Assembly: GCA_949035555.1 (NCBI GenBank)
Contig: CAROLD010000018.1
Span: 19,303-42,372 of the forward strand
Reading direction: 5' to 3'
DNA: 23,070 nt
Source of the DNA: an uncultured bacterium
GTDB lineage: Bacteria > Cyanobacteriota > Vampirovibrionia > Gastranaerophilales > Gastranaerophilaceae
Under the pieces are notes generated by a model. That model was not told the DNA's origin. It searched no databases and was given only the letters and a program-made list of their open reading frames with translations. Every line of letters begins with the position of its first letter. Positions within the stretch are counted from its first letter, which is position 1. Below are positions 15,604 to 23,070 of the stretch, piece after piece. Made by a program: the position numbers and the translations under genes.

Positions 15604-16292
15604 TTTTTGATGTACTTACACTATTTCCGGAAATTATTCAGTCTTATTGCGGTGTAAGCATTATGAAACGCGCAATAGAAGGAGGGGTTTTTGAAGTAAA
15701 TACAATAAACCCGCGCGATTTTACACTTGATAAACATAAAAAAGTTGATGATACGCCATATGGAGGTGGTGCAGGGATGGTTCTTGCGCCTCAACCTTAT
15801 GTTGATGCATATAATAGTATAAACAAAGAGAACAAGAGTATAACGGTAATGCTGTCACCACAAGGACAGCAGCTGGACGAAAATCTTGTATTGGAACTGG
15901 CTGATTATGACCAAATAATAATGCTTTGCGGTCATTATGAAGGTTTTGACGAAAGAATAAGAGAAATTATTCAACCAAAAGAAATTTCGATAGGAGACTT
16001 TGTCTTAACAGGCGGAGAACTTCCGGCTCTATGCCTGGTTGATGCTGTTAGCCGCAAAATACAAGGAACTTTAGGAAAAATAGAATCCGCAGAAGAAGAT
16101 AGTTTTTCAAACGGGCTTCTTGAATATCCACAATATACCAAACCAAGGGACTTCAGAGGTTATAAAGTTCCTGAAGTTCTTCTAAACGGAAATCACAAAG
16201 ATATTAACGAATTCAGATTACAGCAACAATTGGAAAGAACCCAAAAACGCCGTCCTGACTTATACGAAAAATATATTAATAATCAAAAATAA
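15600..16292 (+). CDS. trmD: tRNA (guanine-N1-)-methyltransferase TrmD
   Basis: The 230-residue SPOUT-family methyltransferase methylates G37 of tRNAs with S-adenosylmethionine, preventing +1 frameshifting. Recognised segments include DDTPYGGGAGMV (50-61), GHYEGFDERI (111-120) and IGDFVLTGGELP (131-142), which form the knotted cofactor site. The EEDSF...GLLEYPQYT region contains D167, matching the catalytic aspartate of the family. The protein is complete and of usual length. The gene most often found after trmD, rplS, is not here. Instead a minus-strand gene ends at the very next base, 16293. Confidence 0.97.
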   Translation: MIFDVLTLFPEIIQSYCGVSIMKRAIEGGVFEVNTINPRDFTLDKHKKVDDTPYGGGAGMVLAPQPYVDAYNSINKENKSITVMLSPQGQQLDENLVLELADYDQIIMLCGHYEGFDERIREIIQPKEISIGDFVLTGGELPALCLVDAVSRKIQGTLGKIESAEEDSFSNGLLEYPQYTKPRDFRGYKVPEVLLNGNHKDINEFRLQQQLERTQKRRPDLYEKYINNQK

Positions 16293-16763
16293 CTACTTCA
16301 TCAAACCGTTAGGAGTACCCCAGCCAAAGAAGTTCTTCAATACTTCATAACCTGCATAGATACCAAGCCCGCCGGCACAAATCTTACTTGTTTTACCTTT
16401 TGCCAACAATGCGCCAAGCCCAAGTCCGAACGGTACAACATGAGAAACAAGCATTGAGGAAAATCCTTTAATGTAGCCAATACCTGAGTTTATAAATCTT
16501 TTCCAACCGCAGTCAAGCTCCATTGTATAAGATGCATCTTTTATGCCTTCCTGTATTTTACTCATATTTGTTGAATACATGGAATTATTAAGGTAATAAG
16601 CCGCATTTGCAGCATCTCTTTCGCTAGCATACAAGTCTGATTGTATTTTACCGACATAATGTGCATCATAGCCAACACATCCCAGTGCCGCCAGCCCGAT
16701 ACCTTTAGTTATCATGTTTCCAGGAGATTTTATGCTTCTGCGTATTGTACTTAGAATTCTCAT
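16293..16763 (-). CDS. Hypothetical membrane-associated protein with glycine-rich hydrophobic segments
   Basis: The 156-residue protein is not assigned to a named family. It begins with a basic stretch (MRILSTIRRSIKS). A glycine-rich hydrophobic segment follows around 18-33, then a polar middle with DAHYVGKIQSDLYASERDAANAAYYLN. Two more Gly/Leu-rich segments cover roughly 100-120 and 127-147. These could be membrane helices. It lies two bases after the HEAT-repeat gene on the same strand, so the pair is an operon. Its stop codon is immediately adjacent to the trmD stop on the other strand, with no room for a terminator. No function can be proposed from the sequence. Confidence 0.75.
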   Translation of the reverse strand: MRILSTIRRSIKSPGNMITKGIGLAALGCVGYDAHYVGKIQSDLYASERDAANAAYYLNNSMYSTNMSKIQEGIKDASYTMELDCGWKRFINSGIGYIKGFSSMLVSHVVPFGLGLGALLAKGKTSKICAGGLGIYAGYEVLKNFFGWGTPNGLMK

Positions 16764-16765
16764 AA

Positions 16766-17629
16766 TTATGCCTTTTTAATACTATTTTTGGTTTCTTTTG
16801 TTTCTTTTTTCTCTGAAACAGGAACTTCTTTTTCTACCTGTTTTCCAGACATTTGAAGAAGAATTTTGCTTGCATCGACCGCATCCATTCCATAATGTGC
16901 TTTATCTGACTGCATTCTTGTAAGCACACCGACCGTGAAATCATCACCTGTTACAATTCGGCTTTGAAGAGCGCTCATTGCAAGAATTCTGATTTCTTCT
17001 GCAGGGTCTTGAAGCATTTTATTAATCAATGCTGTTAACGCTTTGTCGTCTTTTCTTGATTCGTCTTCTTCAAGTCTTGCATAGACTTCTTTTGCCGCAT
17101 GAAGTCTTAAATCTTTTTCCTGACTGTTCAAATAATTTTCAAGATTTCGGATGTAATCATCAGTTAATTGAACAATCTTTTTCTTTTCAGTCTTTTTATC
17201 TTCTTTGGTTTCTGTTTTTGTTTCAGTTGTTTCACTTGTAGAAGTGGTAGTTTGACCTCCTGTCGGAGCGCCTGTATTTACCGGTTGGTTACCCATCTGA
17301 CCTGTGTAATAATTTGACGGATAACACGGAGCATTTACATTATAAGTAGGCGGTTGTGCGCCCGGTGGAGTAACTGACGGATTAAAAATTTGAATATTAA
17401 CACCGGACATTGATGCAGGAATTTGAACATTTTGCGGTTGCGCAGGTTGTGCTTGAGGCTGAACCTGTGGAACATAATAGTTCGGAGGATAAGCATATTG
17501 AACCTGTTGTGGCTGCTGTGCCTGAATAGTTGCAGGCTGAGCCGATGATGGCGTACAACTGTATTGACAGTTATATTGAACTTGCGGAGTCTTTTGCTGT
17601 TGAATATTTTGATTATTACTAACCTGCAT
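16766..17629 (-). CDS. HEAT-repeat-like protein with Gln/Pro-rich N-terminal region
   Basis: The 287-residue protein has three parts. Residues 1 to about 115 are disordered and rich in Gln, Pro, Tyr and Asn, with repeated PQVQ and QPQ strings. Residues about 120-150 are Thr/Glu/Lys-rich. From about 150 to 265 there are amphipathic helical repeats (for example EIRILAMSALQSRI) that look like HEAT/armadillo repeats, a protein-protein scaffold fold. The tail is Lys/Glu-rich. No signal peptide is present. The ATG at 17629 has only a weak upstream motif (AAGGG, about a dozen bases away). A partner-binding role is inferred from the fold alone. Confidence 0.75.
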   Translation of the reverse strand: MQVSNNQNIQQQKTPQVQYNCQYSCTPSSAQPATIQAQQPQQVQYAYPPNYYVPQVQPQAQPAQPQNVQIPASMSGVNIQIFNPSVTPPGAQPPTYNVNAPCYPSNYYTGQMGNQPVNTGAPTGGQTTTSTSETTETKTETKEDKKTEKKKIVQLTDDYIRNLENYLNSQEKDLRLHAAKEVYARLEEDESRKDDKALTALINKMLQDPAEEIRILAMSALQSRIVTGDDFTVGVLTRMQSDKAHYGMDAVDASKILLQMSGKQVEKEVPVSEKKETKETKNSIKKA

Positions 17630-17655
17630 GATACAATTTACCCTTATTTCTACCT

Positions 17656-17684
17656 ATTATATTAAAGTGATTTATTCGTAAAAA
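17656..17684 (-). promoter_or_regulatory. Candidate promoter of the HEAT-repeat gene pair
   Basis: A perfect TATAAT lies at 17661-17656 on the minus strand, with a poor -35 (TTTTTA) 17 bases upstream. Transcription would begin near 17649, giving a leader of about 20 bases. Its position just after the terminator of the previous unit supports it. Confidence 0.35.
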
Positions 17685-17712
17685 TTTGCCTTATTGTTAA
17701 GTTATATTAAAT

Positions 17713-17747
17713 AAAAGGGCGTAGCAATAAATTTGCTACGCCCTTTT
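17713..17747 (-). terminator. Intrinsic terminator after the GH57/DUF3536 gene
   Basis: Perfect 15-bp arms (17713-17727 and 17733-17747) flank a 5-base loop. On the minus strand the GC-rich stem ends in TTTT and continues TTTATTTAATAT, as expected of a rho-independent terminator. It begins 17 bases after the glycosidase stop at 17765. The symmetric A/T ends could also terminate transcription on the plus strand, but no plus-strand gene precedes it. Confidence 0.85.
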
Positions 17748-17764
17748 GGGTAAATTCTAATTCT

Positions 17765-20272
17765 TTATAATCCATATTTATCAAGTTTAACACGATAGAA
17801 TTCTACATTGATATTCAACCGTTCGCCTATTGTTAAAAGAAGCTTGATAAATTTAATTTCTTTTTCACCAGGTTCTTTTCTGTCATTTTCGAGAATATCA
17901 CCAATTCTGTGGTAAATCTTGTTGTAATAAATATTCTGAGGTTCAGAAATATCTATTTCCAAATCAAGTTTTTCTATAATATCAAAAAGTTCAACAATAG
18001 TATCAGCCTGCTGAATTTCGAAACTTTTAGTTAATCTGTTCAGATTAGTAATAATTCTTTTTGCAAAGTTTTTATTAGACGCTGATTTATCAATTCTGAT
18101 ATTCATTTTCTTTGCTTCAAAGTTAATATCACGTATAATCTGAATAACCGGAGCTTCGACGAATCCATCGCTGTCTGCAAGCAAATCATTGTATCTGTGA
18201 CTCAGGGCATATTCAGCAGAAATTCTAAATTCTTTCGGAATTTCAAGCCCTAAGTTTTGCATATGATAGATAGAACCTTTGCCCTGATCGTACATTTCTT
18301 TATAGGTATTACCAAATTTTTCAAGCTGATCTTTCAGAAGAATTTGTAGAATTTTCTTTCTTTCTTCGATAAAGATATCTTTCAGAGTAAAATATTCTTT
18401 GCCAAATTTTTCATCCAAAGCTCTGATAATTTCGGTCAGCGGGTTGAGTGCAAAGGTTTTAATAAGCGTATTTTTGAGTTCGTTAAACTCAGCATCGTTA
18501 GAAAATTCTTTTATTGCACAGTGGAAATCTCCGCCAGAGTATTGCATTAGAGCAAATACTACATTAGCTTTTTGCAAAGTAACTTTAGACTGTATTTGAA
18601 TGTTACCTACAATAAAATTGGCGTTACCTTTTTGGACTTTTTGATAACTCTTTCTTGTTACTGTGTAGCAATAAACATCTTCTTCATCTTCAAAATCCTG
18701 ATAGAGTGAAGATATCGCCCACAGACACGCAATTTCTTTCGCTGAAACAACAGAAGGTTTTACAAAACGTTCATAAATATCTTTTCCGTTTCCAAATTCA
18801 GGAATATTACTTTTTGCTCCTGCAAGAATTTCTTTAAACTTATCTTCAAAATTTTCACTTGAAAATCTTGAAGCCAATTGCATTGCTCTAGCCGCATATT
18901 TCATAATTTGAACTGTTTCAATACCTGAAAGCTCAGAAAAGAACCAGCCGCAACTAGTGTACATAAGCATTGCTTGACGCTGAATTTCCAGAAGCTCCAT
19001 ACCTTTAACGCGGTCTTCTTCTGTTAAATCAGGATTAAAGTTTTCTTTTTGAAACTTTTTAATTGTACTAAAAGTTCTGTCTAAAATAACTTCAATGTAT
19101 TTATTTCGGATATTCCAAGGATTGTCATTAAAGTATTTAGGACCTTCATTTTCGAATATTTTTGCAAGTTCGTCTCTTAAATAATCAAGAGCATCCCGTA
19201 AAGGTTTTCTCCATTTCTGATTCCAGCCAGGATGTCCTCCTGTAGAACAGCCGCAGTCTTCACTCCATCTGCCGACACCGTGGAAACAGCTCCATGAAGA
19301 CGCTTGTTTAATATCTACCTCATAATCACTACGGTATTTATCAAGATATTCACCATAATTTGTAATTTCAAAGCCTTCACTTTCGGCTTTAATTTTCAAG
19401 ACATATGACAGTGCCATATCGCCAAATTTTGTATGGTGACCGTAGCTTTCTCCATCAGTTGCAATATTGATTAATTGCGGATAGTCTCTATATTCAGAAA
19501 CCCCTTCTTTTAGGCGTTTAATAAATTTATTTCCATCCTTAAGCAGTTCATCAAACGCAACGGAACGTGAAATTGCACCATCATAGAAAAACAGGTCAAT
19601 TGATTTTTTAGGATCACATTTTAATTTGTAATTATAAGAGCGCGCGGGATCAATATTCCCCCAGCTCACATCTTGCCATTCTTTATCAGAATTCCTTTTG
19701 ATTTTTAAAGCCTGATAAGGAGAAAGAACCGTAAATTTAATTCCGTTATCAACAAGAACTTTCAAGGTTGCATCATCAACTGCTGTTTCTGCAAGCCATA
19801 TACCTTCGGGCTTTCTTCCGAATCGATATTCAAAATCACGGATACCCCATTTTACTTGAGTTTCTTTGTCTCTTTCGTTTGCCAGCGGCATAATGATATG
19901 GTTATAGACCTGTGCCATAGCATTACCATGTCCGCTATGTTTTGAAATACTTTCAATATCAGCTTTTATAATTCGTTCATAAGTAAGCGGAGCAAATTCT
20001 TCCATCCAGGAGAGTAAAGTCGGACCGAAGTTAAAACTCATATACTCGTAATTATTAACGATATCAAGAATTTTATTACGATTATCAACTATTCTTGATA
20101 CTGAATTAGGGTTATAACATTCTTTGCAAATCCGCTCATTCCAATCATGAAACGGCAATGCACTATCTTGCAGTTCAATAGCTTCCAGCCATGGATTTTC
20201 TCTTGGAGGCTGGTAAAAATGACCATGTATAGTTAAAAATTTTTCGTTACTCTTTTCCATAAATTTATCCAT
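17765..20272 (-). CDS. Glycoside hydrolase family 57 protein with DUF3536 domain
   Basis: The 835-residue protein has an N-terminal GH57 catalytic barrel. HGHFYQPPRENPW sits at 16-28, GIWLAET at 157-163 with E162 as likely nucleophile, and ATDGESYGHH at 271-280 with D273 as likely acid/base. HGVGRWSEDCGCS at 331-343 is typical of the DUF3536 subgroup. GH57 enzymes act on alpha-glucans (amylase, branching or glucanotransferase activity), so a role in glycogen or starch metabolism is probable but the exact reaction is unknown. There is no signal peptide, so it should be cytoplasmic. The ATG at 20260 (M5) is better spaced from a GGA motif than that at 20272. It follows the exported OB-fold-like gene by 19 bases. 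Confidence 0.9.
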   Translation of the reverse strand: MDKFMEKSNEKFLTIHGHFYQPPRENPWLEAIELQDSALPFHDWNERICKECYNPNSVSRIVDNRNKILDIVNNYEYMSFNFGPTLLSWMEEFAPLTYERIIKADIESISKHSGHGNAMAQVYNHIIMPLANERDKETQVKWGIRDFEYRFGRKPEGIWLAETAVDDATLKVLVDNGIKFTVLSPYQALKIKRNSDKEWQDVSWGNIDPARSYNYKLKCDPKKSIDLFFYDGAISRSVAFDELLKDGNKFIKRLKEGVSEYRDYPQLINIATDGESYGHHTKFGDMALSYVLKIKAESEGFEITNYGEYLDKYRSDYEVDIKQASSWSCFHGVGRWSEDCGCSTGGHPGWNQKWRKPLRDALDYLRDELAKIFENEGPKYFNDNPWNIRNKYIEVILDRTFSTIKKFQKENFNPDLTEEDRVKGMELLEIQRQAMLMYTSCGWFFSELSGIETVQIMKYAARAMQLASRFSSENFEDKFKEILAGAKSNIPEFGNGKDIYERFVKPSVVSAKEIACLWAISSLYQDFEDEEDVYCYTVTRKSYQKVQKGNANFIVGNIQIQSKVTLQKANVVFALMQYSGGDFHCAIKEFSNDAEFNELKNTLIKTFALNPLTEIIRALDEKFGKEYFTLKDIFIEERKKILQILLKDQLEKFGNTYKEMYDQGKGSIYHMQNLGLEIPKEFRISAEYALSHRYNDLLADSDGFVEAPVIQIIRDINFEAKKMNIRIDKSASNKNFAKRIITNLNRLTKSFEIQQADTIVELFDIIEKLDLEIDISEPQNIYYNKIYHRIGDILENDRKEPGEKEIKFIKLLLTIGERLNINVEFYRVKLDKYGL

Positions 20273-20291
20273 ACCCTTTTAGTAATACTGT

Positions 20292-20795
20292 TTACTGTTT
20301 CGGAGTTTCTTTTTTAGGCTCTTTCGGGGTTAAAACTTTAAAGTTATCTACATCAATCCAAGCATCTCCGAGAGCTGTAGAAAAAACTCGTCCTGTGAAT
20401 TCAATTTCATCACCTGCGTCTAAATCAATATTTTTTTCAGCAACTTCTTTTTTCAAAAAGATTTTAAGTTCTGAAAGCGGGATATTATGATTAGTAATAT
20501 CAGGTCTCTGGATTAAAAATGAAATATATTTTTCAGAAGATCTCATCGCTGGAGAATAATCCAGCCCAAGTGTTGAAAATTTATCAAATTTAGCTTTAAT
20601 TTTAATATTTTTATTGAGGAATCTATAAGGATTAGCAACAATATCAAGAGGATTTGCCGATGTATATTGAACAGCCTGCTGAATAGGAGCTGAAACAACA
20701 GTTGAAACTGCAGCCTGGGTTACAGTTTTATTAACAGCGAGTCCTGTTACCATAGAAACCAATAATGCTAAAGTTATAATTCTTATATTTTTCAT
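20292..20795 (-). CDS. Exported OB-fold-like hypothetical protein
   Basis: Starting at the ATG at 20795 gives 167 residues. This start has GAGGG five bases upstream and begins a good signal peptide (basic MKNIR, hydrophobic core, TQAA). An upstream in-frame ATG at 20840 lies before the likely -10 element and is not favoured. The mature part, LDIVANPYRFLNKNIKIKA onward, has alternating strands around phrases such as LDAGDEIEFTGRVFS and GDAWIDVDNFKVL, reminiscent of small exported OB-fold proteins. The tail is rich in Pro and Lys. It is probably periplasmic or surface-associated. It is the first gene of a pair with the GH57 gene, although one product is exported and the other apparently not. 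Confidence 0.7.
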   Translation of the reverse strand: MKNIRIITLALLVSMVTGLAVNKTVTQAAVSTVVSAPIQQAVQYTSANPLDIVANPYRFLNKNIKIKAKFDKFSTLGLDYSPAMRSSEKYISFLIQRPDITNHNIPLSELKIFLKKEVAEKNIDLDAGDEIEFTGRVFSTALGDAWIDVDNFKVLTPKEPKKETPKQ

Positions 20796-20828
20796 TTTTA
20801 CCCTCTTATTTAAACTTTTCACATTACC

Positions 20829-20834
20829 AGTGTA
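20829..20834 (-). promoter_or_regulatory. Candidate -10 element of the OB-fold/GH57 pair
   Basis: TACACT on the minus strand at 20834-20829 lies about 34 bases before the ATG at 20795. No convincing -35 was found at the right distance. Confidence 0.25.
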
Positions 20835-20893
20835 GCACATAATTTAAAGAAAGAAAACTATACTAATTGATAAGAAATATTTGCACTAATAGA

Positions 20894-20921
20894 TTGTATT
20901 ATTAATAAAATAAGTTATAAT
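20894..20921 (+). promoter_or_regulatory. Sigma70-type promoter of the right autotransporter-like gene
   Basis: TTGTAT (20894-20899) and TATAAT (20916-20921) are 16 bases apart, followed by a leader of about 78 bases. The -35, -10 and the spacer string ATTAATAAAA match the promoter of the left autotransporter-like gene at 1956-1984. Confidence 0.5.
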
Positions 20922-20994
20922 AAAGATATCCACTTACGATATTTCAACTTTTTGTATGAGCACATACTTTTTCCATAAGAATATTATTATACAT

Positions 20995-21000
20995 GAGGTG
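20995..21000 (+). promoter_or_regulatory. Ribosome binding site of the right autotransporter-like gene
   Basis: GAGGTG lies five bases before the ATG at 21006 and fixes the start. Confidence 0.6.
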
Positions 21001-21005
21001 ATATT

Positions 21006-23070
21006 ATGAGAGATTTAGAAAACAGAGAATCCATTAAAAATTTAACAGCTGCAATACTGGCAGGTTGCGCGATTGCTGGCATTGGTAACACTGTTCAGGC
21101 AGAAGAAATTGAACTTACTCAAAAAATATCAGATATTCCTGTAGAAGATTTAGGAACATCAAAGAATATAAGCTGGAAGCAATTAGATACAGCACCGGAA
21201 ACAGATACCCCAAATACTATATCTGTTAAAGTTTCGGAAAGTGATACTTTATATTACAGCTACGAATATGTTCCTCATGGATATCAAATTATCAATGAAA
21301 GACCTGATACATCTCTTGATGTAACAAATATCAAAAATATACTTTTTCAAGATATCTCAACAAATTATTATCAATTTGGTGTTACATACACGAATAACGA
21401 TAAACCTGAAATTGATATTAAGGCTGATTTTATAAATAATAAAGTTGAAAATAATCAGGAAATTATAGGCGGAGCTATTAACAATAGTGGAAAAATTGGG
21501 AATATCTCCGGTGATTTTGTTAACAATGTGTTAAAATCTAATGCATATAGATATTCTGAGGTATATGGCGGTAATATCTTTAATAGCGGAACTATTAATA
21601 ATATTACAGGCGATTTTATTAATAATTATGGTTATTCATATGGTTCCGAAGTAAATGGCGTTGCAATTTGTAATAGAGGAACTATTAGCAACATTACAGG
21701 CAACTTTATTAACAATGCTGCAAATTCTTTTTATACAAAAACAGATGGAGCAGCCATTTACAACTATAATAATGGAGTAATAGGCAGTATAAACGGGAAC
21801 TTTATTAATAACAAAGTTGAAACTTCTTATGGCTCTTACACTTTGGGCGGAGCAATCTATAACAGCAGTATTATTGGTAGCATCAATAGTAATTTTATAA
21901 ACAACTCCGTTAAAAGCTCAACCTCAAGCTTAGGTGGAGCAATTCATAATACAGGCACAATTGGAAATATTTCAGGTAATTTTATAAACAATATTGCCGA
22001 TTCTTACAGCTTAGAGGGTAAAGGCGGAGCAATTTATAATTCAGGAACAATTGGAGATAAAAACACAGATGGCAATGTTGTGGGAGGTATAATCAATTCA
22101 ACATTTCTGAATAACTTTGCAGAAACTACACAACAAGGTATAACAGTTCAAGGCGGAGCAATCTATACAAAGAGCGACCTGAATATCATTGCAGATAATG
22201 GAACCTCAACTTTCAAAGGGAACTTTGTACAACTCGGACAGGAAAAAGATTATCAAGCAATTTGGGTGGATGATCAGGCAACTCTCCATTTTACTTCTCG
22301 TAATGGAGGAAAAATTAATTTATACGATAATATCAATGGTTCTGAAGGTGCTACCGTAAATATTACAGGAGATGGCACTGGTTCTTTTAACCTTTATAAC
22401 GATATCAAAACGACTAACGTTCAGCTTGGAAATACAAGATTAAACACAATTAATAATGATATCAGAACGTATAATTTCAACAATTTTATACTAACTAATA
22501 ATGCTGAAATGACCGTTGATGCAGATTTAGAAAACTCGCAGATGGATAGAATTACGGCAAATAATTATGGTGATCTTAACGGGAATATTAATATTACCGG
22601 AATTCATCTTCTTAATGATGCACCGGACGATAGAGAATTTACCGCTATATACTTCGCTCAACAAGGACTAAAAGATAATATTACACATAACGGTTTAGAA
22701 GTACCTAACCATAAATATCAGGACTTTACGGCATATACCCCAATTTATAAGTATAACGTTACTTATGACTCCAAAAACCAATACGATAATCAAGGTGATG
22801 GCGGTTACTTTTTGTTTACAAAGGGCGACAAATATTTTAGACCAAGTGATCTTGAGCCGGACAATCCTACTACTCCGATCAAACCAGGCGGGAATACCGG
22901 CAATCAGTCAGATGCATTTAACCCAAGTGTTCTCTCTGCACCGGTATCAAGTGTTGCAGCTTCTCAAGCTACGATTAACGAAACTTTCAAATACGTCTTC
23001 GAACACGCTGACGCATTTACTCAAATGCCTCTACATATTCGTAACGCTAAAATGAATGCTAACAAATATG
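21006..23070 (+). CDS. Autotransporter-like surface protein with Pmp-type GGAI/FINN repeats (open at right edge)
   Basis: The frame is open from the ATG at 21006 to the edge (688 codons). Residues 1-32 are a signal peptide ending TVQA. Residues 57-88 match a segment of the left paralogue, including TLYYSYEY. GGAI...FINN repeats fill about 140-390. A longer beta-helix-like part follows (GGAIYT, then NGGKINLYDNING and ITGDGTGSFNLYNDI). After a Pro/Gly-rich linker near 618-640 comes NPSVLSAPVSSVAASQAT, then FKYVFEHADAFTQMP, which looks like the lead-in to a C-terminal autotransporter beta-barrel that lies beyond the window. The layout (signal peptide, beta-helical passenger, linker, barrel) is that of a type Va autotransporter, so an outer-membrane surface location is inferred. 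Confidence 0.87.
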   Translation, partial: MRDLENRESIKNLTAAILAGCAIAGIGNTVQAEEIELTQKISDIPVEDLGTSKNISWKQLDTAPETDTPNTISVKVSESDTLYYSYEYVPHGYQIINERPDTSLDVTNIKNILFQDISTNYYQFGVTYTNNDKPEIDIKADFINNKVENNQEIIGGAINNSGKIGNISGDFVNNVLKSNAYRYSEVYGGNIFNSGTINNITGDFINNYGYSYGSEVNGVAICNRGTISNITGNFINNAANSFYTKTDGAAIYNYNNGVIGSINGNFINNKVETSYGSYTLGGAIYNSSIIGSINSNFINNSVKSSTSSLGGAIHNTGTIGNISGNFINNIADSYSLEGKGGAIYNSGTIGDKNTDGNVVGGIINSTFLNNFAETTQQGITVQGGAIYTKSDLNIIADNGTSTFKGNFVQLGQEKDYQAIWVDDQATLHFTSRNGGKINLYDNINGSEGATVNITGDGTGSFNLYNDIKTTNVQLGNTRLNTINNDIRTYNFNNFILTNNAEMTVDADLENSQMDRITANNYGDLNGNINITGIHLLNDAPDDREFTAIYFAQQGLKDNITHNGLEVPNHKYQDFTAYTPIYKYNVTYDSKNQYDNQGDGGYFLFTKGDKYFRPSDLEPDNPTTPIKPGGNTGNQSDAFNPSVLSAPVSSVAASQATINETFKYVFEHADAFTQMPLHIRNAKMNANKY
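21426..22170 (+). repeat. GGAI/FINN coding repeats in the right autotransporter-like gene
   Basis: Repeats of the form GGAIYN-x-G-x-IGNI-x-G-x-FINN recur across this stretch, but with longer and variable insertions between units than in the left paralogue. DNA identity between units is lower, so the array looks older or under less recent duplication. Confidence 0.75.

Noticed and set aside
20796..20840. Upstream in-frame ATG at 20840 for the OB-fold-like protein
   Set aside because: It would put 15 residues before the signal peptide and lies upstream of the likely -10 element. The ATG at 20795 has a good ribosome binding site.

Overview
The window is AT-rich, densely coded DNA from a Gram-negative (diderm), probably strictly anaerobic, fermentative bacterium. 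Three things point to the gut cyanobacterial sister lineage Gastranaerophilales/Melainabacteria (Vampirovibrionia): two large autotransporter-like genes built from GGAI...FINN repeats, a GH57/DUF3536 protein of the kind common in cyanobacteria, and a four-subunit 2-oxoacid:ferredoxin oxidoreductase with ThyX and an orphan GlcD. That assignment rests on recalled family resemblance; no database search was run.

Layout. Positions 1-1646 (minus) hold the N-terminal part of an autotransporter-like surface protein running off the left edge. Upstream of it is a long leader with a candidate leader peptide, hairpins and a sigma70-type promoter. Positions 1997-4909 (minus) are an operon: ferredoxin-like delta, alpha, beta and gamma subunits of a 2-oxoacid:ferredoxin oxidoreductase, then a small coiled-coil protein. 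Positions 5084-12434 (plus) hold a giant coiled-coil protein of about 2,000 residues whose 3' end overlaps a GlcD-type FAD oxidase gene. After a short gap with remnants of a small membrane-protein reading frame on the minus strand, thyX and dtd abut exactly (12677-13831). Next come a promoter and a zinc-ribbon protein rich in Arg, Gly and Asn, followed by rimM and trmD (13985-16292). Two minus-strand genes converge on trmD with no gap: a small membrane-like protein and a HEAT-repeat protein with a Gln/Pro-rich N-terminus. A strong terminator separates them from a minus-strand pair, an exported OB-fold-like protein and a GH57/DUF3536 glycosidase. At the right edge a second autotransporter-like gene (21006 onward, plus) runs out of the window.

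How parts fit together. The oxidoreductase operon should oxidatively decarboxylate a 2-oxoacid to acyl-CoA, passing electrons to ferredoxin, which suits fermentation. thyX, dtd, rimM and trmD are housekeeping genes for dTMP synthesis, tRNA proofreading, ribosome maturation and tRNA methylation. The zinc-ribbon gene occupies the upstream slot where rpsP and a KH-domain RNA-binding gene often sit in bacteria, so an RNA or ribosome role is a reasonable guess.

The most unusual items are the two outward-facing autotransporter paralogues with near-matching promoters and chlamydial Pmp-like repeats, the giant repeat-bearing coiled-coil protein coupled to an FAD oxidase, and the zinc-ribbon/RGG-like protein with a duplicated helical domain. 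No tRNA, rRNA, CRISPR array, insertion sequence or origin was seen.
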